Source: JAPLDP01 sp964628285
GTDB lineage: Bacteria; Bacteroidota; Bacteroidia; Bacteroidales; JAGONC01
Direction: 5' to 3'
DNA: 9,144 nucleotides
Assembly: GCA_964628285.1 (NCBI GenBank)
Contig: CAZVNP010000079.1
Location: 1-9,144, forward strand
Shown here in pieces: positions 1 to 7,419 of this stretch (positions are counted from its first letter, which is position 1; each line of letters starts with the position of its first letter). A program made the translations under genes and the position numbers. Below the pieces are notes generated by a model. That model was not told where the DNA came from, made no database searches, and worked only from the letters and a program-made list of their open reading frames with translations.

Positions 1-38
1 ACCTGCCGACCTGAAGACCCGAAGACCTTTATTTTCCA

Positions 39-46
39 TATCTTTG
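39..46 (+). promoter_or_regulatory. Candidate -7 box (TATCTTTG) for the methyltransferase-cupin pair
   Basis: The sequence is an exact match to the Bacteroidota primary sigma -7 consensus TAnnTTTG. It lies 54 bases upstream of the ATG at 101, so transcription would start near position 50. No TTTG is seen at the expected -33 position (roughly 15-20), so only half of the promoter is supported. The rest of 1-100 holds no gene that I can see. Confidence 0.33.
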
Positions 47-100
47 CATGAACACCGGACTTATTTTCATATCGTATTGACATTAATTAACGCGTGATTT

Positions 101-649
101 ATGTGGTTGTACGTAGTAATATGCGGTTTCTGGCTGCTATCGGAGATCGTGATCAATATTTTCACCAGGACTAAAAAACCGGCGGGGGAATCTCATGATA
201 ATGGTACACTGGGTTTGATCTGGGTGGTTATTATCGTGTCGATAACCTGCGGTGTCCTGATTGGAGTCAACTATCGGGAATTTAATGTTTTTTGCTACTT
301 TCTCGGGTTCGCATTCATCATCGCCGGCATGATCATCAGGGCGATTGCCATTGCCTCGCTCAAATCGATGTTCACTCCCAATGTTACCATCCGAAATGAT
401 CATGTGCTGAAAACCGATGGCATTTATAAGCGGATCAGGCACCCTTCTTATTCCGGAAGCTTGTTGTCTTTTCTGGGATTGGGCCTGTCGCTGGGCAATT
501 GGATCAGCCTCGCTGTCATCTTCATACCTGTCTGTGCCGTATTCCTTTACAGGATCAATATAGAAGAACAGGCCCTGGTCGGAAATTTCGGGCAAGATTA
601 CCTGAATTATAAAAAAGTCACCAAAAGGCTGATACCGTTTATTTACTGA
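101..649 (+). CDS. Isoprenylcysteine carboxyl methyltransferase (ICMT) family membrane protein
   Basis: This is a small polytopic inner-membrane protein of 182 residues. Hydrophobic segments lie at about residues 1-20, 37-57, 62-86 and 118-150. The family signature is clear: the R-x-R-H-P-x-Y-x-G motif at residues 111-119, then Glu155-Glu156, then an F-G-x-x-Y-x-x-Y stretch (163-170) and a C-terminal RLIP. In ICMT and PEMT-like enzymes this C-terminal half binds S-adenosylmethionine and methylates a small or lipid-linked acceptor. Bacterial members rarely have a known substrate, since bacteria lack prenylated CAAX proteins, so the substrate here is unknown. The start is the first in-frame ATG; no Shine-Dalgarno is visible, which is common in this phylum. 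The cupin gene follows after 33 bases on the same strand, so the two are probably co-transcribed. The length is close to that of other bacterial members. The family call is firm; the function is not. Confidence 0.85.
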   Translation: MWLYVVICGFWLLSEIVINIFTRTKKPAGESHDNGTLGLIWVVIIVSITCGVLIGVNYREFNVFCYFLGFAFIIAGMIIRAIAIASLKSMFTPNVTIRNDHVLKTDGIYKRIRHPSYSGSLLSFLGLGLSLGNWISLAVIFIPVCAVFLYRINIEEQALVGNFGQDYLNYKKVTKRLIPFIY

Positions 650-682
650 TCCACATTATAAATATACCTAACAATTAAAAAA

Positions 683-1183
683 ATGGAAGACAGAACATTT
701 AAAATAAACGTACGGGACATGGAATGGTCAGAATTGACCCATAGTAACAGTATCTCACATAAACGTAAGGATTTTACAAAAGAGTTCAAGACGAACAAGC
801 TGGTTGCCAGTCTCTACGAGATACCTCCCGGCAAGGTCAGCTGGCCTTTTCACTATCATATTGCCAACGAGGAGGTCTTTTTCATCCTCGACGGAATTGG
901 TGAGTTACGAACACTGGACGGGACGATGAAAGTTGTGGCAGGTGACTTCCTGCGGTTTCCCGTCGGCAAAGGCGGTCTCCATCAGCTGAAAAACATTTCA
1001 TCCGACAAGTCTTTGAGATATCTTGATTTCGGCACCACCAATCAACCTGACCTGGTGTTTATGCCCGACTCCAACAAAGTCGGCATTTTCGGTGGTGGAG
1101 CCCCTTGCCAAAACAAAGAGATCAGGTTCATCTGGAAATATTTTGACCTGGATACGGATATAGATTACTTCAAAGATGAATGA
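683..1183 (+). CDS. Cupin domain protein
   Basis: This is a single-domain cupin of 166 residues with no signal peptide, so it is probably cytoplasmic. Cupin motif 1 is intact: H57-x-H59 followed by Glu63/Glu64 and Gly71. Motif 2 runs from Gly87 through P93-x-G95 to His100 and Asn104, two residues longer than the classic spacing. His57, His59, one of the Glu pair and His100 would form the usual divalent-metal site. The tail after the barrel (about 120-166) contains a PDSNKVG stretch like that seen in uncharacterised double-stranded beta-helix proteins of the COG3837 type. Enzymatic and purely binding cupins cannot be told apart here, so no reaction is assigned. It follows the methyltransferase gene by 33 bases with no promoter-like match between them, and ends 11 bases from the convergent hydrolase stop. 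Confidence 0.85.
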   Translation: MEDRTFKINVRDMEWSELTHSNSISHKRKDFTKEFKTNKLVASLYEIPPGKVSWPFHYHIANEEVFFILDGIGELRTLDGTMKVVAGDFLRFPVGKGGLHQLKNISSDKSLRYLDFGTTNQPDLVFMPDSNKVGIFGGGAPCQNKEIRFIWKYFDLDTDIDYFKDE

Positions 1184-1194
1184 AAACCTTTGTT

Positions 1195-3381
1195 TTATTC
1201 TTTCAGTGTCCTGACCGTCAGATGGGAAGGGTACGTTGAATCATGATAGATTCTCTGTGTCGCTTTCCGGAAATCCTTCTCCGAACATTTATAGATATCG
1301 ACAAATTTCTGCGGGTTGCGGTCGACCAGCGGGAACCACGAGCTTTGAATCTGCACCATAATTTTATGCCCTTTCTTAAAACAGTGGGCTATGTCGTCCA
1401 TATCGAATTTCAGTTCGGTCACCCGGCCTGGCGTAAAGGGCGACGGTTCTTCAAAACTGTTGCGGTAACGTCCTCTGAACACATCACCGCGCACGAGCAT
1501 CTGATAGCCGCCCAGCGGTACTTCGATCTGTGCGTCGGAGGGTGCCTCCATATCATCGGGAAAGACATCGATGAGCTTGACCACAAAATCGGCGTCAGTA
1601 CCTGTGGTGGTGACATACAGGTTGACGGACACAGGGCCGGTGAGGATGATGTTCTTCTGCAAGATATCCGTGCAATATACCATGACGTCGGGCCGGCGGG
1701 CGGCAAAACGCTGATCGTCATCCATATAGGTCTCTCCCCTGTCGGCTTGTATCTTGTCATCATAAGGCACCGGCTTCGCCGGGTCGGAGAGGTACTCATC
1801 GTAGCTCTCCTTGTGACGTGAAGGGTCAAATGACAGGCCTCCGTCCTCACGGAGGTACAGGTCAAGGTCATTTATGGCTGCCGGCGGCCAAGTGTCGAAG
1901 CTGCGCCATTCATTGGCTTCTGTGACAAAGATGAAAGCCTCAGGGAATGTGGCCGTATCATTATCTTTAAGGTAATGGTTGAAGAACTGTACCTCCAGGC
2001 GGTGATAAGTTTCGCTGGCGTCCAGATCCCAAAAGATGTTACCGACATGATCGGCCCGGCCATATCCCCACTGGTGGTGATACCAGGGTCCTATGACGAG
2101 GTGGTTGCTGAGCGTCGGTGGATTTTGTGTTTCAATGGCGGCATAAGTATGCAAGGTACCCCAGAGATCCTCGGCGTCGAACCATCCCCCCACGGTCATG
2201 ACGGCCGGTCTGACATTCTTCAAATAGGGTCTGGGATCCCTGGCTTTCCAGAAAGTATCGTAGTTGGGATGTGCCATCACCTCATTCCAGAAGGGGATGG
2301 TGTCACCCAAATATCGCTTTGTCAGGTTGTTCACCGTTCCCATTTCCAGAAAAAACTGATAGTTGTCCTCTATGGGCCATTGAAACCGCTTGGGTTCAAG
2401 ACGTGTCGGGCCGGGCCGTGGCCGGCCGAAACCATACTCAAAGGGAAAACAGTCGAGGACGAAGAAAGCCCCGTTATGATGCCAGTCATCACCCAGAAAC
2501 CAGTTGGTGACCGGCGCCTGCGGTGAGACCGCCCTGATGGCCGGGTGACCGCTCAGAATGGCCATGGTGGCATAGAAACCCGGATAGGATATGCCCATCA
2601 CTCCAACCCGCCCGTTATTATGAGGCACATGCCTGACCAGCCAGTCCACCGCATCATATGTGTCGCTGGCCTCATCAATATCATGGTTACTTTTCTTATC
2701 GGGGATGTAAGGCCGAACATCCACGAAATGCCCTTCACTCATGTAGCAGCCTCTGACATCCTGAAACACCATGATATATTCCTCACGAATGTAACGGTCG
2801 AAGAGGCTCATCGAAAAATTGAAATGATCAGGACCGTCAGGCTCACTGTTGTATGGTGTCCGTATCATCAACATAGGATGGTCCGACGTGCTGTCATTGG
2901 GCGTATAAATGGAGGTGAACAGCTTGACCCCATCCCGCATCGGGATATAGACTTCATTTTTGTGGTACTTTTTCTTTATGTTTACAAGACTGCTTTCAGG
3001 AGGCGGGATGAAATCCCTGCCGAATGCCAAGGTGGTAGTCGTATTGTATAGACTTAATAATCCGTCTATATGTTGCAATCCGGCATCAACAACACCTGAA
3101 TAATTCAGATGAAGATCGTTCTGACTAAATTGGATATCGGGATAGGCATAACTGAAGGTGGTGACCGGAATGCCATAGGAATCCTGGTCGGGTCTGTCGA
3201 GGATCATCTTAAAACCGCCGGCGGAGGAATCGATCGACAACACGATACGGAATTTTACACCATACAGGTTGACCAGGCCATACCATTTCCCGGTTATGGA
3301 CTGAGCACTGATATCCGTTAGAAGGAAAAAGAAGAACAAAATGACAATCGCTGACGCGATACGTTTTGGACAGGTTTTCAT
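1195..3381 (-). CDS. Exported CocE/NonD family alpha/beta hydrolase (X-Pro dipeptidyl-peptidase S15-like)
   Basis: The protein has 728 residues. A signal peptide spans residues 1-26 (basic start, Phe/Leu-rich core, cut after ISA before Gln27), so it should be periplasmic or secreted. Residues 28-124 form a beta-rich domain opening with I-T-G-K-W-Y-G, like the accessory N-terminal domain of many secreted Bacteroidota alpha/beta hydrolases. The hydrolase domain (about 138-475) has the full family apparatus: oxyanion Tyr177 in R-T-P-Y-N, nucleophile Ser265 in G-I-S-Y-P-G, Asp402 in G-G-W-F-D, and His435 in G-P-W-Y-H. A C-terminal jelly-roll (about 505-725) includes the T-G-P-V-S-V-N-L-Y-V strand typical of X-Pro_C. 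Family members cleave acyl esters, glutaryl-type amides or N-terminal X-Pro dipeptides, and sequence alone does not say which. It stands alone on its strand, divergent from the patatin-like gene. No clear promoter or Shine-Dalgarno is seen before the ATG. Confidence 0.9.
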   Translation of the reverse strand: MKTCPKRIASAIVILFFFFLLTDISAQSITGKWYGLVNLYGVKFRIVLSIDSSAGGFKMILDRPDQDSYGIPVTTFSYAYPDIQFSQNDLHLNYSGVVDAGLQHIDGLLSLYNTTTTLAFGRDFIPPPESSLVNIKKKYHKNEVYIPMRDGVKLFTSIYTPNDSTSDHPMLMIRTPYNSEPDGPDHFNFSMSLFDRYIREEYIMVFQDVRGCYMSEGHFVDVRPYIPDKKSNHDIDEASDTYDAVDWLVRHVPHNNGRVGVMGISYPGFYATMAILSGHPAIRAVSPQAPVTNWFLGDDWHHNGAFFVLDCFPFEYGFGRPRPGPTRLEPKRFQWPIEDNYQFFLEMGTVNNLTKRYLGDTIPFWNEVMAHPNYDTFWKARDPRPYLKNVRPAVMTVGGWFDAEDLWGTLHTYAAIETQNPPTLSNHLVIGPWYHHQWGYGRADHVGNIFWDLDASETYHRLEVQFFNHYLKDNDTATFPEAFIFVTEANEWRSFDTWPPAAINDLDLYLREDGGLSFDPSRHKESYDEYLSDPAKPVPYDDKIQADRGETYMDDDQRFAARRPDVMVYCTDILQKNIILTGPVSVNLYVTTTGTDADFVVKLIDVFPDDMEAPSDAQIEVPLGGYQMLVRGDVFRGRYRNSFEEPSPFTPGRVTELKFDMDDIAHCFKKGHKIMVQIQSSWFPLVDRNPQKFVDIYKCSEKDFRKATQRIYHDSTYPSHLTVRTLKE

Positions 3382-3395
3382 AGTGCATAATTTTG
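3365..3395 (+). promoter_or_regulatory. Bacteroidota-type promoter for the patatin-like gene
   Basis: TTTG at 3365-3368 is followed, after exactly 19 bases, by TAATTTTG at 3388-3395. This matches both elements and the spacing of the Bacteroidota primary promoter (TTTG-N19-21-TAnnTTTG). It points rightwards and would start transcription near 3400, giving a leader of about 120 bases before the ATG at 3521. The -33 element lies inside the first codons of the divergent hydrolase gene, so use of this promoter could interfere with that gene's start. The remaining divergent region up to 3520 is AT-rich and holds no gene. Confidence 0.45.
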
Positions 3396-3520
3396 TCAGA
3401 TAGTTTGATAAAAGTAGAAAAAAAGGAGTTGACTGAGTGTGTTGTTTTTCTTATTTTCGAATAATATTGTTCTGACATGATGTTATTTGTTTTAGATGAT
3501 AAGATAAGATCGTCCAGGTG

Positions 3521-4567
3521 ATGAAAAGATTAATAGGAATAACGTTATTTGTCATCATTTTAATTGTTTTGACAACCGTCAGCGGCAACATAATCAACGA
3601 GGAGCGCCATCCGGTCAGGATTAAAAGAAGAGGGACAGCGGTTGTCATTACGGGTGCAGCTGCCCGTATTCCTCAGGAGGCTGCTTTATTGGAGCAGTTA
3701 TTCAATAAAGGGATGCTGCATGATGTGATTTTTATTTCAGGGGTTAGTTCCGGATCGTTGAATACGGTTGTATTGAATGCTATTTTGAATCAAAGGTTTA
3801 CGTGGGACAGATACAAACGCATACTCTTTTCCTTGAGAAATAAAGATGTATTTATACAGAAGGAGAAATCACTGCCGGTAGATACCCGTCCTTTACATAA
3901 TCTCCTGACAAGCATTGCATGCGATAGTCTGGGTTATAAAAAGTTGGGAGATTTACCCATTGCATGTGCCATATCAATTGCTAATTTTGAAATGCCGCTC
4001 TTTACTGAGAGAACCTATCGCCTGAGCAATCTTAAAATCAATTCCGAGAGTGATCCCGATCTTGACCTTGTCGATGTTTTAATGGCCTCAACTTCATTTC
4101 CGGTTGCCTTTCCGCCGGTGAAAATTGCGAATGCCAGGACGATACCGGATGTATCTTATATAGATGGCGGTATTGCCGAAGATCATGTGCCTTTTGAAGC
4201 ATTGCTTGAATATGAAAAGTACAGGAAAATAGAAGTTGAAAGATTATTTATTGTGAGCAGGAAAAATGATGAGAAACCGGAAATAAGCGAGGAATTGAAG
4301 ATTCTGGGCGTCAATGATTTCGGCTTATTTGATCATCTGGGTATTTCATTGGATGATTTAACAAAGGAAGGGTTTATTAAACGGCTGAAAGCTTTGAAGG
4401 AAGAAGCCCCCAGCCTGGCTTCAAGGACTTTTGTTTATGTCCCTGGGTTTAAAGAGAACTTTTTGGTATTCGATTTCAATGACCTGAAAGAACAATATGA
4501 CGTGACATCATTGTGGGCAAGGAATAATGAACCTGTCTTGCTTGATGATTATCTCAGTGATAAATGA
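3521..4567 (+). CDS. Patatin-like phospholipase family protein with altered oxyanion loop
   Basis: The protein has 348 residues from the ATG at 3521. A GTG immediately upstream at 3518 would add one residue; I prefer the ATG. Residues 5-22 form one hydrophobic segment, a signal peptide or membrane anchor, so the domain probably acts outside the cytoplasm or at the membrane. Patatin landmarks are in order: a glycine-loop equivalent G45-A-A-A-R49, nucleophile Ser76 in G-V-S-S-G, the A-S-T-S-F-P stretch (189-194), and the catalytic Asp215 in D-G-G. The Ser-Asp dyad is therefore present and a lipid acyl hydrolase role is plausible. The loop, however, is Ala-rich where the family normally reads GGGxR/K. 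Base composition by eye (about 38% GC in sampled lines) is lower than in the neighbours, which suggests a different history. mgsA follows after 88 bases. Confidence 0.8.
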   Translation: MKRLIGITLFVIILIVLTTVSGNIINEERHPVRIKRRGTAVVITGAAARIPQEAALLEQLFNKGMLHDVIFISGVSSGSLNTVVLNAILNQRFTWDRYKRILFSLRNKDVFIQKEKSLPVDTRPLHNLLTSIACDSLGYKKLGDLPIACAISIANFEMPLFTERTYRLSNLKINSESDPDLDLVDVLMASTSFPVAFPPVKIANARTIPDVSYIDGGIAEDHVPFEALLEYEKYRKIEVERLFIVSRKNDEKPEISEELKILGVNDFGLFDHLGISLDDLTKEGFIKRLKALKEEAPSLASRTFVYVPGFKENFLVFDFNDLKEQYDVTSLWARNNEPVLLDDYLSDK

Positions 4568-4655
4568 GGTTTAACAAAAGTTGAAGGAAGTCCAAAATAA
4601 AACCGGAAGATTCTGGAAAATGATTTTATGAACAACGTTAAAAAATTTATTTCAT

Positions 4656-5141
4656 ATGGCTGAACAAAATGAGTTTATAATAAAGAACATAGGTTTGGTT
4701 GCACATGACAACTGCAAAAAAGACCTGGTGGAATGGGTTGAATTTAACTGGCATTATCTGGTGGATCACACCCTGATTTGTACGGGAACCACCGGCCGTA
4801 TCATGGAAGAGACCCTCAGGCGGAAAATGGGTGAAGGGCAGGTACGCCGGCATAATATTGTCTTTCTCAAGTCAGGGCCATACGGCGGTGATCAGCAGCT
4901 CGGCGCCATGATTGCCGAAGGTAAAATCGACATCCTGATTTTTTTCTGGGATCCCATGCTGCCGCACCCTCATGAGGTGGATGTCAAAGCCCTGTTGCGC
5001 ATATCGGTGCTATATAACATTCCGACAGCCTGCAACCGTTCCACGGCCGACTTTATCATCTCGTCACCACTTTATAAAGAGAGATATACGCCGCTGGTCA
5101 AAGGTGATCAAGGGTACTCCGAGAGGAAACTGCCCCTTTGA
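4656..5141 (+). CDS. mgsA: Methylglyoxal synthase
   Basis: The protein has 161 residues and is cytoplasmic. It converts dihydroxyacetone phosphate to methylglyoxal and phosphate, a bypass of lower glycolysis that frees phosphate when sugar phosphates accumulate. Every expected landmark is present: H17-D18-x-x-K21, the phosphate-binding T-G-T-T-G at 43-47, S-G-P-x-G-G-D-Q-Q at 73-81 with Asp79 matching catalytic Asp71 of the E. coli enzyme, D99-P, then His106 and Asp109 at exactly the spacing of E. coli Asp91, His98 and Asp101. The C-terminal half continues with V-D-V-K-A-L-L-R and C-N-R-S-T-A-D-F. The ATG at 4656 starts at the family's usual N-terminus; no Shine-Dalgarno is visible. It lies 88 bases after the patatin-like gene with no promoter match in between, so it may be read through from upstream. 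It converges on the S46 peptidase gene. Confidence 0.96.
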   Translation: MAEQNEFIIKNIGLVAHDNCKKDLVEWVEFNWHYLVDHTLICTGTTGRIMEETLRRKMGEGQVRRHNIVFLKSGPYGGDQQLGAMIAEGKIDILIFFWDPMLPHPHEVDVKALLRISVLYNIPTACNRSTADFIISSPLYKERYTPLVKGDQGYSERKLPL

Positions 5142-5147
5142 GAGCTT

Positions 5148-5169
5148 GTCAGACACTTCAGTGTTTGAC
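5148..5169. terminator. Hairpin between convergent mgsA and S46 peptidase genes
   Basis: GTCAGACACT at 5148-5157 pairs with AGTGTTTGAC at 5160-5169. All ten positions match, with one G-U, or nine pairs around a TTCA loop. The stem covers the last codons and stop of the minus-strand peptidase and lies 6 bases past the mgsA stop. Its symmetry would let it act on both strands as a shared terminator. Neither side has a clear U-tract, so it may instead protect 3' ends or work with another termination factor. Confidence 0.55.
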
Positions 5170-7305
5170 TCCCATTTCATCCAGGATAAATCCTGCCTTT
5201 CCGAATTTATCGGTTACAAATAGCACATAGTCAATATCCACGGCGATACAACGCTGGAGGTCATAATCATACTGCCAGTCGCTGATCATGGCCTCATAGT
5301 TACCGTCAAAGGCCACGCCGGTCAGTTCTCCTTTGTCATTGAGCACGGGGCTGCCGCTGTTACCGCCGGTGATGTCACACTGGTTGAGGAAGGCTACCGG
5401 GACATCGTTCAGCCTGGGATCCATCCATTTTCCATAATCTTTGGTCTTGTATAATGCGATCAATCCTTCCGGGGCGTTGAACGGCTCTTTTCCGGTGTTT
5501 TTCTCCACAACGCCCCTCAGGGTTGTGAAGGGATAGTACCATACGGCATCGGCCGGACGATAGCCTTTTACCGGACCCCAGGTGAACCTCATCGTGCCGT
5601 CGGCATCGGGGTAAAGATGGGTACCCTTCCATTCATACAAGGCATCCATATAATCTTTTCTGATCGCCGTGACATTGGCAGCAAAGACTTCATTGGTTTT
5701 ACGTATCTCTTCCGAAAGAGGATAAAGACTGGCCACAATATTTATGAACGGATCATTAAGTGCTTCCAGTTCTTTGGATGATTGACCGAACAGGCTTTTT
5801 GCATAGTCCACATCAAGAAGCCTGGTGGTTTTAAAAGCGGCATCAACAAACTGATCAATGGTTTTTGACGGATCGTTGAAAATATACTCCAGGCCTTTGA
5901 TGCGTTGGTCCTGTGGAAGCGCGTTGGCCATTTCAAGCGCCCTGACCATAAGGGCTTTATCGGCCGCCTCATAATAATTGGAATAATTATATTGCAGATT
6001 ATCCTTTGTTTCCTGAATGGCTTCCTCCGTGAGACCCGGTCTCCGTTCACTTTCAGGTTTTTCCTTTTCCTTTGTAATGGCATAGAGTATACCGGCTATG
6101 TTCAACGGTGTTCCGGCGAGACCCTGCAATACGCCGAAGACATTGTCGCGGTCCCTGGTCCTGGCAATGACGTCATATTGTTCCTTTTCCCTGCTGATGA
6201 GATCAGCATATTTTTCTTTAGTGGCAGGCATGCTGTAAGCCCATTTCAAATAGGCTTTTTCAAAGTCAAGCTTCTGCTGAAGGAAATTAGTTTTATCAAA
6301 TCCGGCGACTTTTCCCTCATAGTTTTTAAGGACATTGGCCAGGCCGGTTCTGAAACTGGCGACCTTCAGCTTGCCCGCGGGGTCATTTTTCGTCGTTTCA
6401 TCCAGAATGCCAATGACTTCATTGAAGTTGCGAATAGCAAAAGGATAATTGTATTTGAAATTCCATTCCACCGAATTGGACGACCGGTAGCGGGTGGTAA
6501 ATCCGGGAAAACCGATGATGAAGGTAAAGTCACCGTCTTTCAGGTTACCGTTGGCGACTTTGAGCCACACAGCCGGTTTATAGGGAACATGATCGGCGCT
6601 GTATTCTTTTCCGGTACCATCGGGTGAAACATACACACGCAGGAATGAAAAATCACCGGTATGACGCGGCCACATCCAGTTGTCGGTTTCACCACCGTAT
6701 TTGCCTATGGAAAGCGGTGGAGCATATACGATCCTTATGTCCTTAAACTCTTTGTAAATATATAACATGTATTGTTTGCCATTGTAAAGTTCTGAGACAA
6801 CCGCACGGACATCGTCCTTTCCCTTTTCAAGATCATCGGTCATGGCGGCAATTTTTTTGTTAATGGCCTTGTCTTTTTCAGTCGGGTCAGAGATATTTTT
6901 ACCTGCTGCTATAACCTCGTCCGTCACATCTCTCATTTCCTTAAGCAGCAAAGCCCTGTAACCGGGAGCCTGTATCTCGTCAGAACGGTTTTGTGCCAGG
7001 AATCCATCATTCAGGTAATTGCTGTTGACACTTGAGGCACGCTGAAGAGCGGTAAAAGCCACGTGGTGGTTCGTCAGCAGCAGGCCGTCGGGTGACACAA
7101 ACGATGCCGTGCCTCCGCCTAATTGCACAACGGCGCTGTAAAGAGCAGGTTTATCTTTATTGTATACATCCGTCACCTGTATCTGCAGTCCCTTTTTGTT
7201 CAGTTCCAGCTGGTCTATCTGGCTGAGAAGCCACATGCCTTCCTGGGCGGTGACCGAAAAAAAGACCGTAAAGAAAATTAAAACTAATAACATGTACTTT
7301 TTCAT
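5158..7305 (-). CDS. S46 family dipeptidyl-peptidase, DPP7-like
   Basis: The protein has 715 residues, normal for S46. Residues 1-20 form a signal peptide (cut after VTA before Gln21), so it is periplasmic. The S46 catalytic triad is complete: His81 in T-N-H-H, Asp218 in R-H-T-G-D-F, and Ser650 in G-N-S-G-S-P. Asn209-Trp210 match the residues that bind the substrate's free N-terminus in DAP BII. The family removes dipeptides from peptide N-termini. The residue 18 after the nucleophile, Gly668 in F-D-G-N, equals the position where acidic-specific DPP11 has Arg673; Gly there is the DPP7 type, which prefers bulky or hydrophobic P1 residues. A helical domain fills about 320-550. The ATG at 7305 is chosen over one 12 bases upstream because a strong GGAGG lies 5 bases before it and the signal peptide starts there. 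No exact promoter match was found upstream. Confidence 0.94.
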   Translation of the reverse strand: MKKYMLLVLIFFTVFFSVTAQEGMWLLSQIDQLELNKKGLQIQVTDVYNKDKPALYSAVVQLGGGTASFVSPDGLLLTNHHVAFTALQRASSVNSNYLNDGFLAQNRSDEIQAPGYRALLLKEMRDVTDEVIAAGKNISDPTEKDKAINKKIAAMTDDLEKGKDDVRAVVSELYNGKQYMLYIYKEFKDIRIVYAPPLSIGKYGGETDNWMWPRHTGDFSFLRVYVSPDGTGKEYSADHVPYKPAVWLKVANGNLKDGDFTFIIGFPGFTTRYRSSNSVEWNFKYNYPFAIRNFNEVIGILDETTKNDPAGKLKVASFRTGLANVLKNYEGKVAGFDKTNFLQQKLDFEKAYLKWAYSMPATKEKYADLISREKEQYDVIARTRDRDNVFGVLQGLAGTPLNIAGILYAITKEKEKPESERRPGLTEEAIQETKDNLQYNYSNYYEAADKALMVRALEMANALPQDQRIKGLEYIFNDPSKTIDQFVDAAFKTTRLLDVDYAKSLFGQSSKELEALNDPFINIVASLYPLSEEIRKTNEVFAANVTAIRKDYMDALYEWKGTHLYPDADGTMRFTWGPVKGYRPADAVWYYPFTTLRGVVEKNTGKEPFNAPEGLIALYKTKDYGKWMDPRLNDVPVAFLNQCDITGGNSGSPVLNDKGELTGVAFDGNYEAMISDWQYDYDLQRCIAVDIDYVLFVTDKFGKAGFILDEMGVKH

Positions 7306-7309
7306 AAAA

Positions 7310-7314
7310 ACCTC
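7310..7314 (-). promoter_or_regulatory. Shine-Dalgarno GGAGG setting the S46 peptidase start
   Basis: On the minus strand GGAGG is followed by five T residues and then the ATG at 7305. This is the only strong Shine-Dalgarno I see in the window. It rules out the in-frame ATG at 7317, which lies upstream of and next to the motif. Confidence 0.7.
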
Positions 7315-7350
7315 CATTGATTTAAATAAATGATATTATTGTCCTGATCC

Positions 7351-7381
7351 TTGAGCCACTCCTGACAGGGAGATGGCTTAA
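7351..7381. other. Inverted repeat between the secreted hypothetical gene and the S46 peptidase gene
   Basis: TTGAGCCACTCC (7351-7362) pairs with GGAG-A-TGGCTTAA (7369-7381) around the loop TGACAG, giving about 12 pairs with one bulged A and one G-U. It lies 39 bases past the stop of the hypothetical gene and 46 bases before the peptidase ATG. It could be a terminator or mRNA 3'-end structure for the former, or a leader structure for the latter. No U-tract follows on the minus strand. The rest of 7306-7419 is AT-rich with no gene. Confidence 0.4.
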
Positions 7382-7419
7382 TGGTCAACAAAAAAATAAT
7401 TTCTGTTTTCACAGGGATA

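Noticed and set aside
77..82. TTGACA, a perfect E. coli -35 box
   Set aside because: It lies only 19 bases before the ATG, leaving no room for a -10 box and leader, and this phylum does not use that promoter type.
1243..3051. Several plus-strand open frames (168-192 codons) across the CocE-like gene
   Set aside because: All are antisense to a complete, well-conserved hydrolase. Their translations have no recognisable motif or start context.
4568..4655. Possible independent promoter for mgsA in the 88-base spacer
   Set aside because: The spacer is AT-rich, but I found no TAnnTTTG match with a properly spaced TTTG, so no promoter is called.
5905..6627. Long open frame (240 codons) on the plus strand
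   Set aside because: It lies wholly inside the S46 peptidase gene on the other strand, whose complete catalytic triad and signal peptide are convincing. The plus-strand translation shows no domain and is a shadow.
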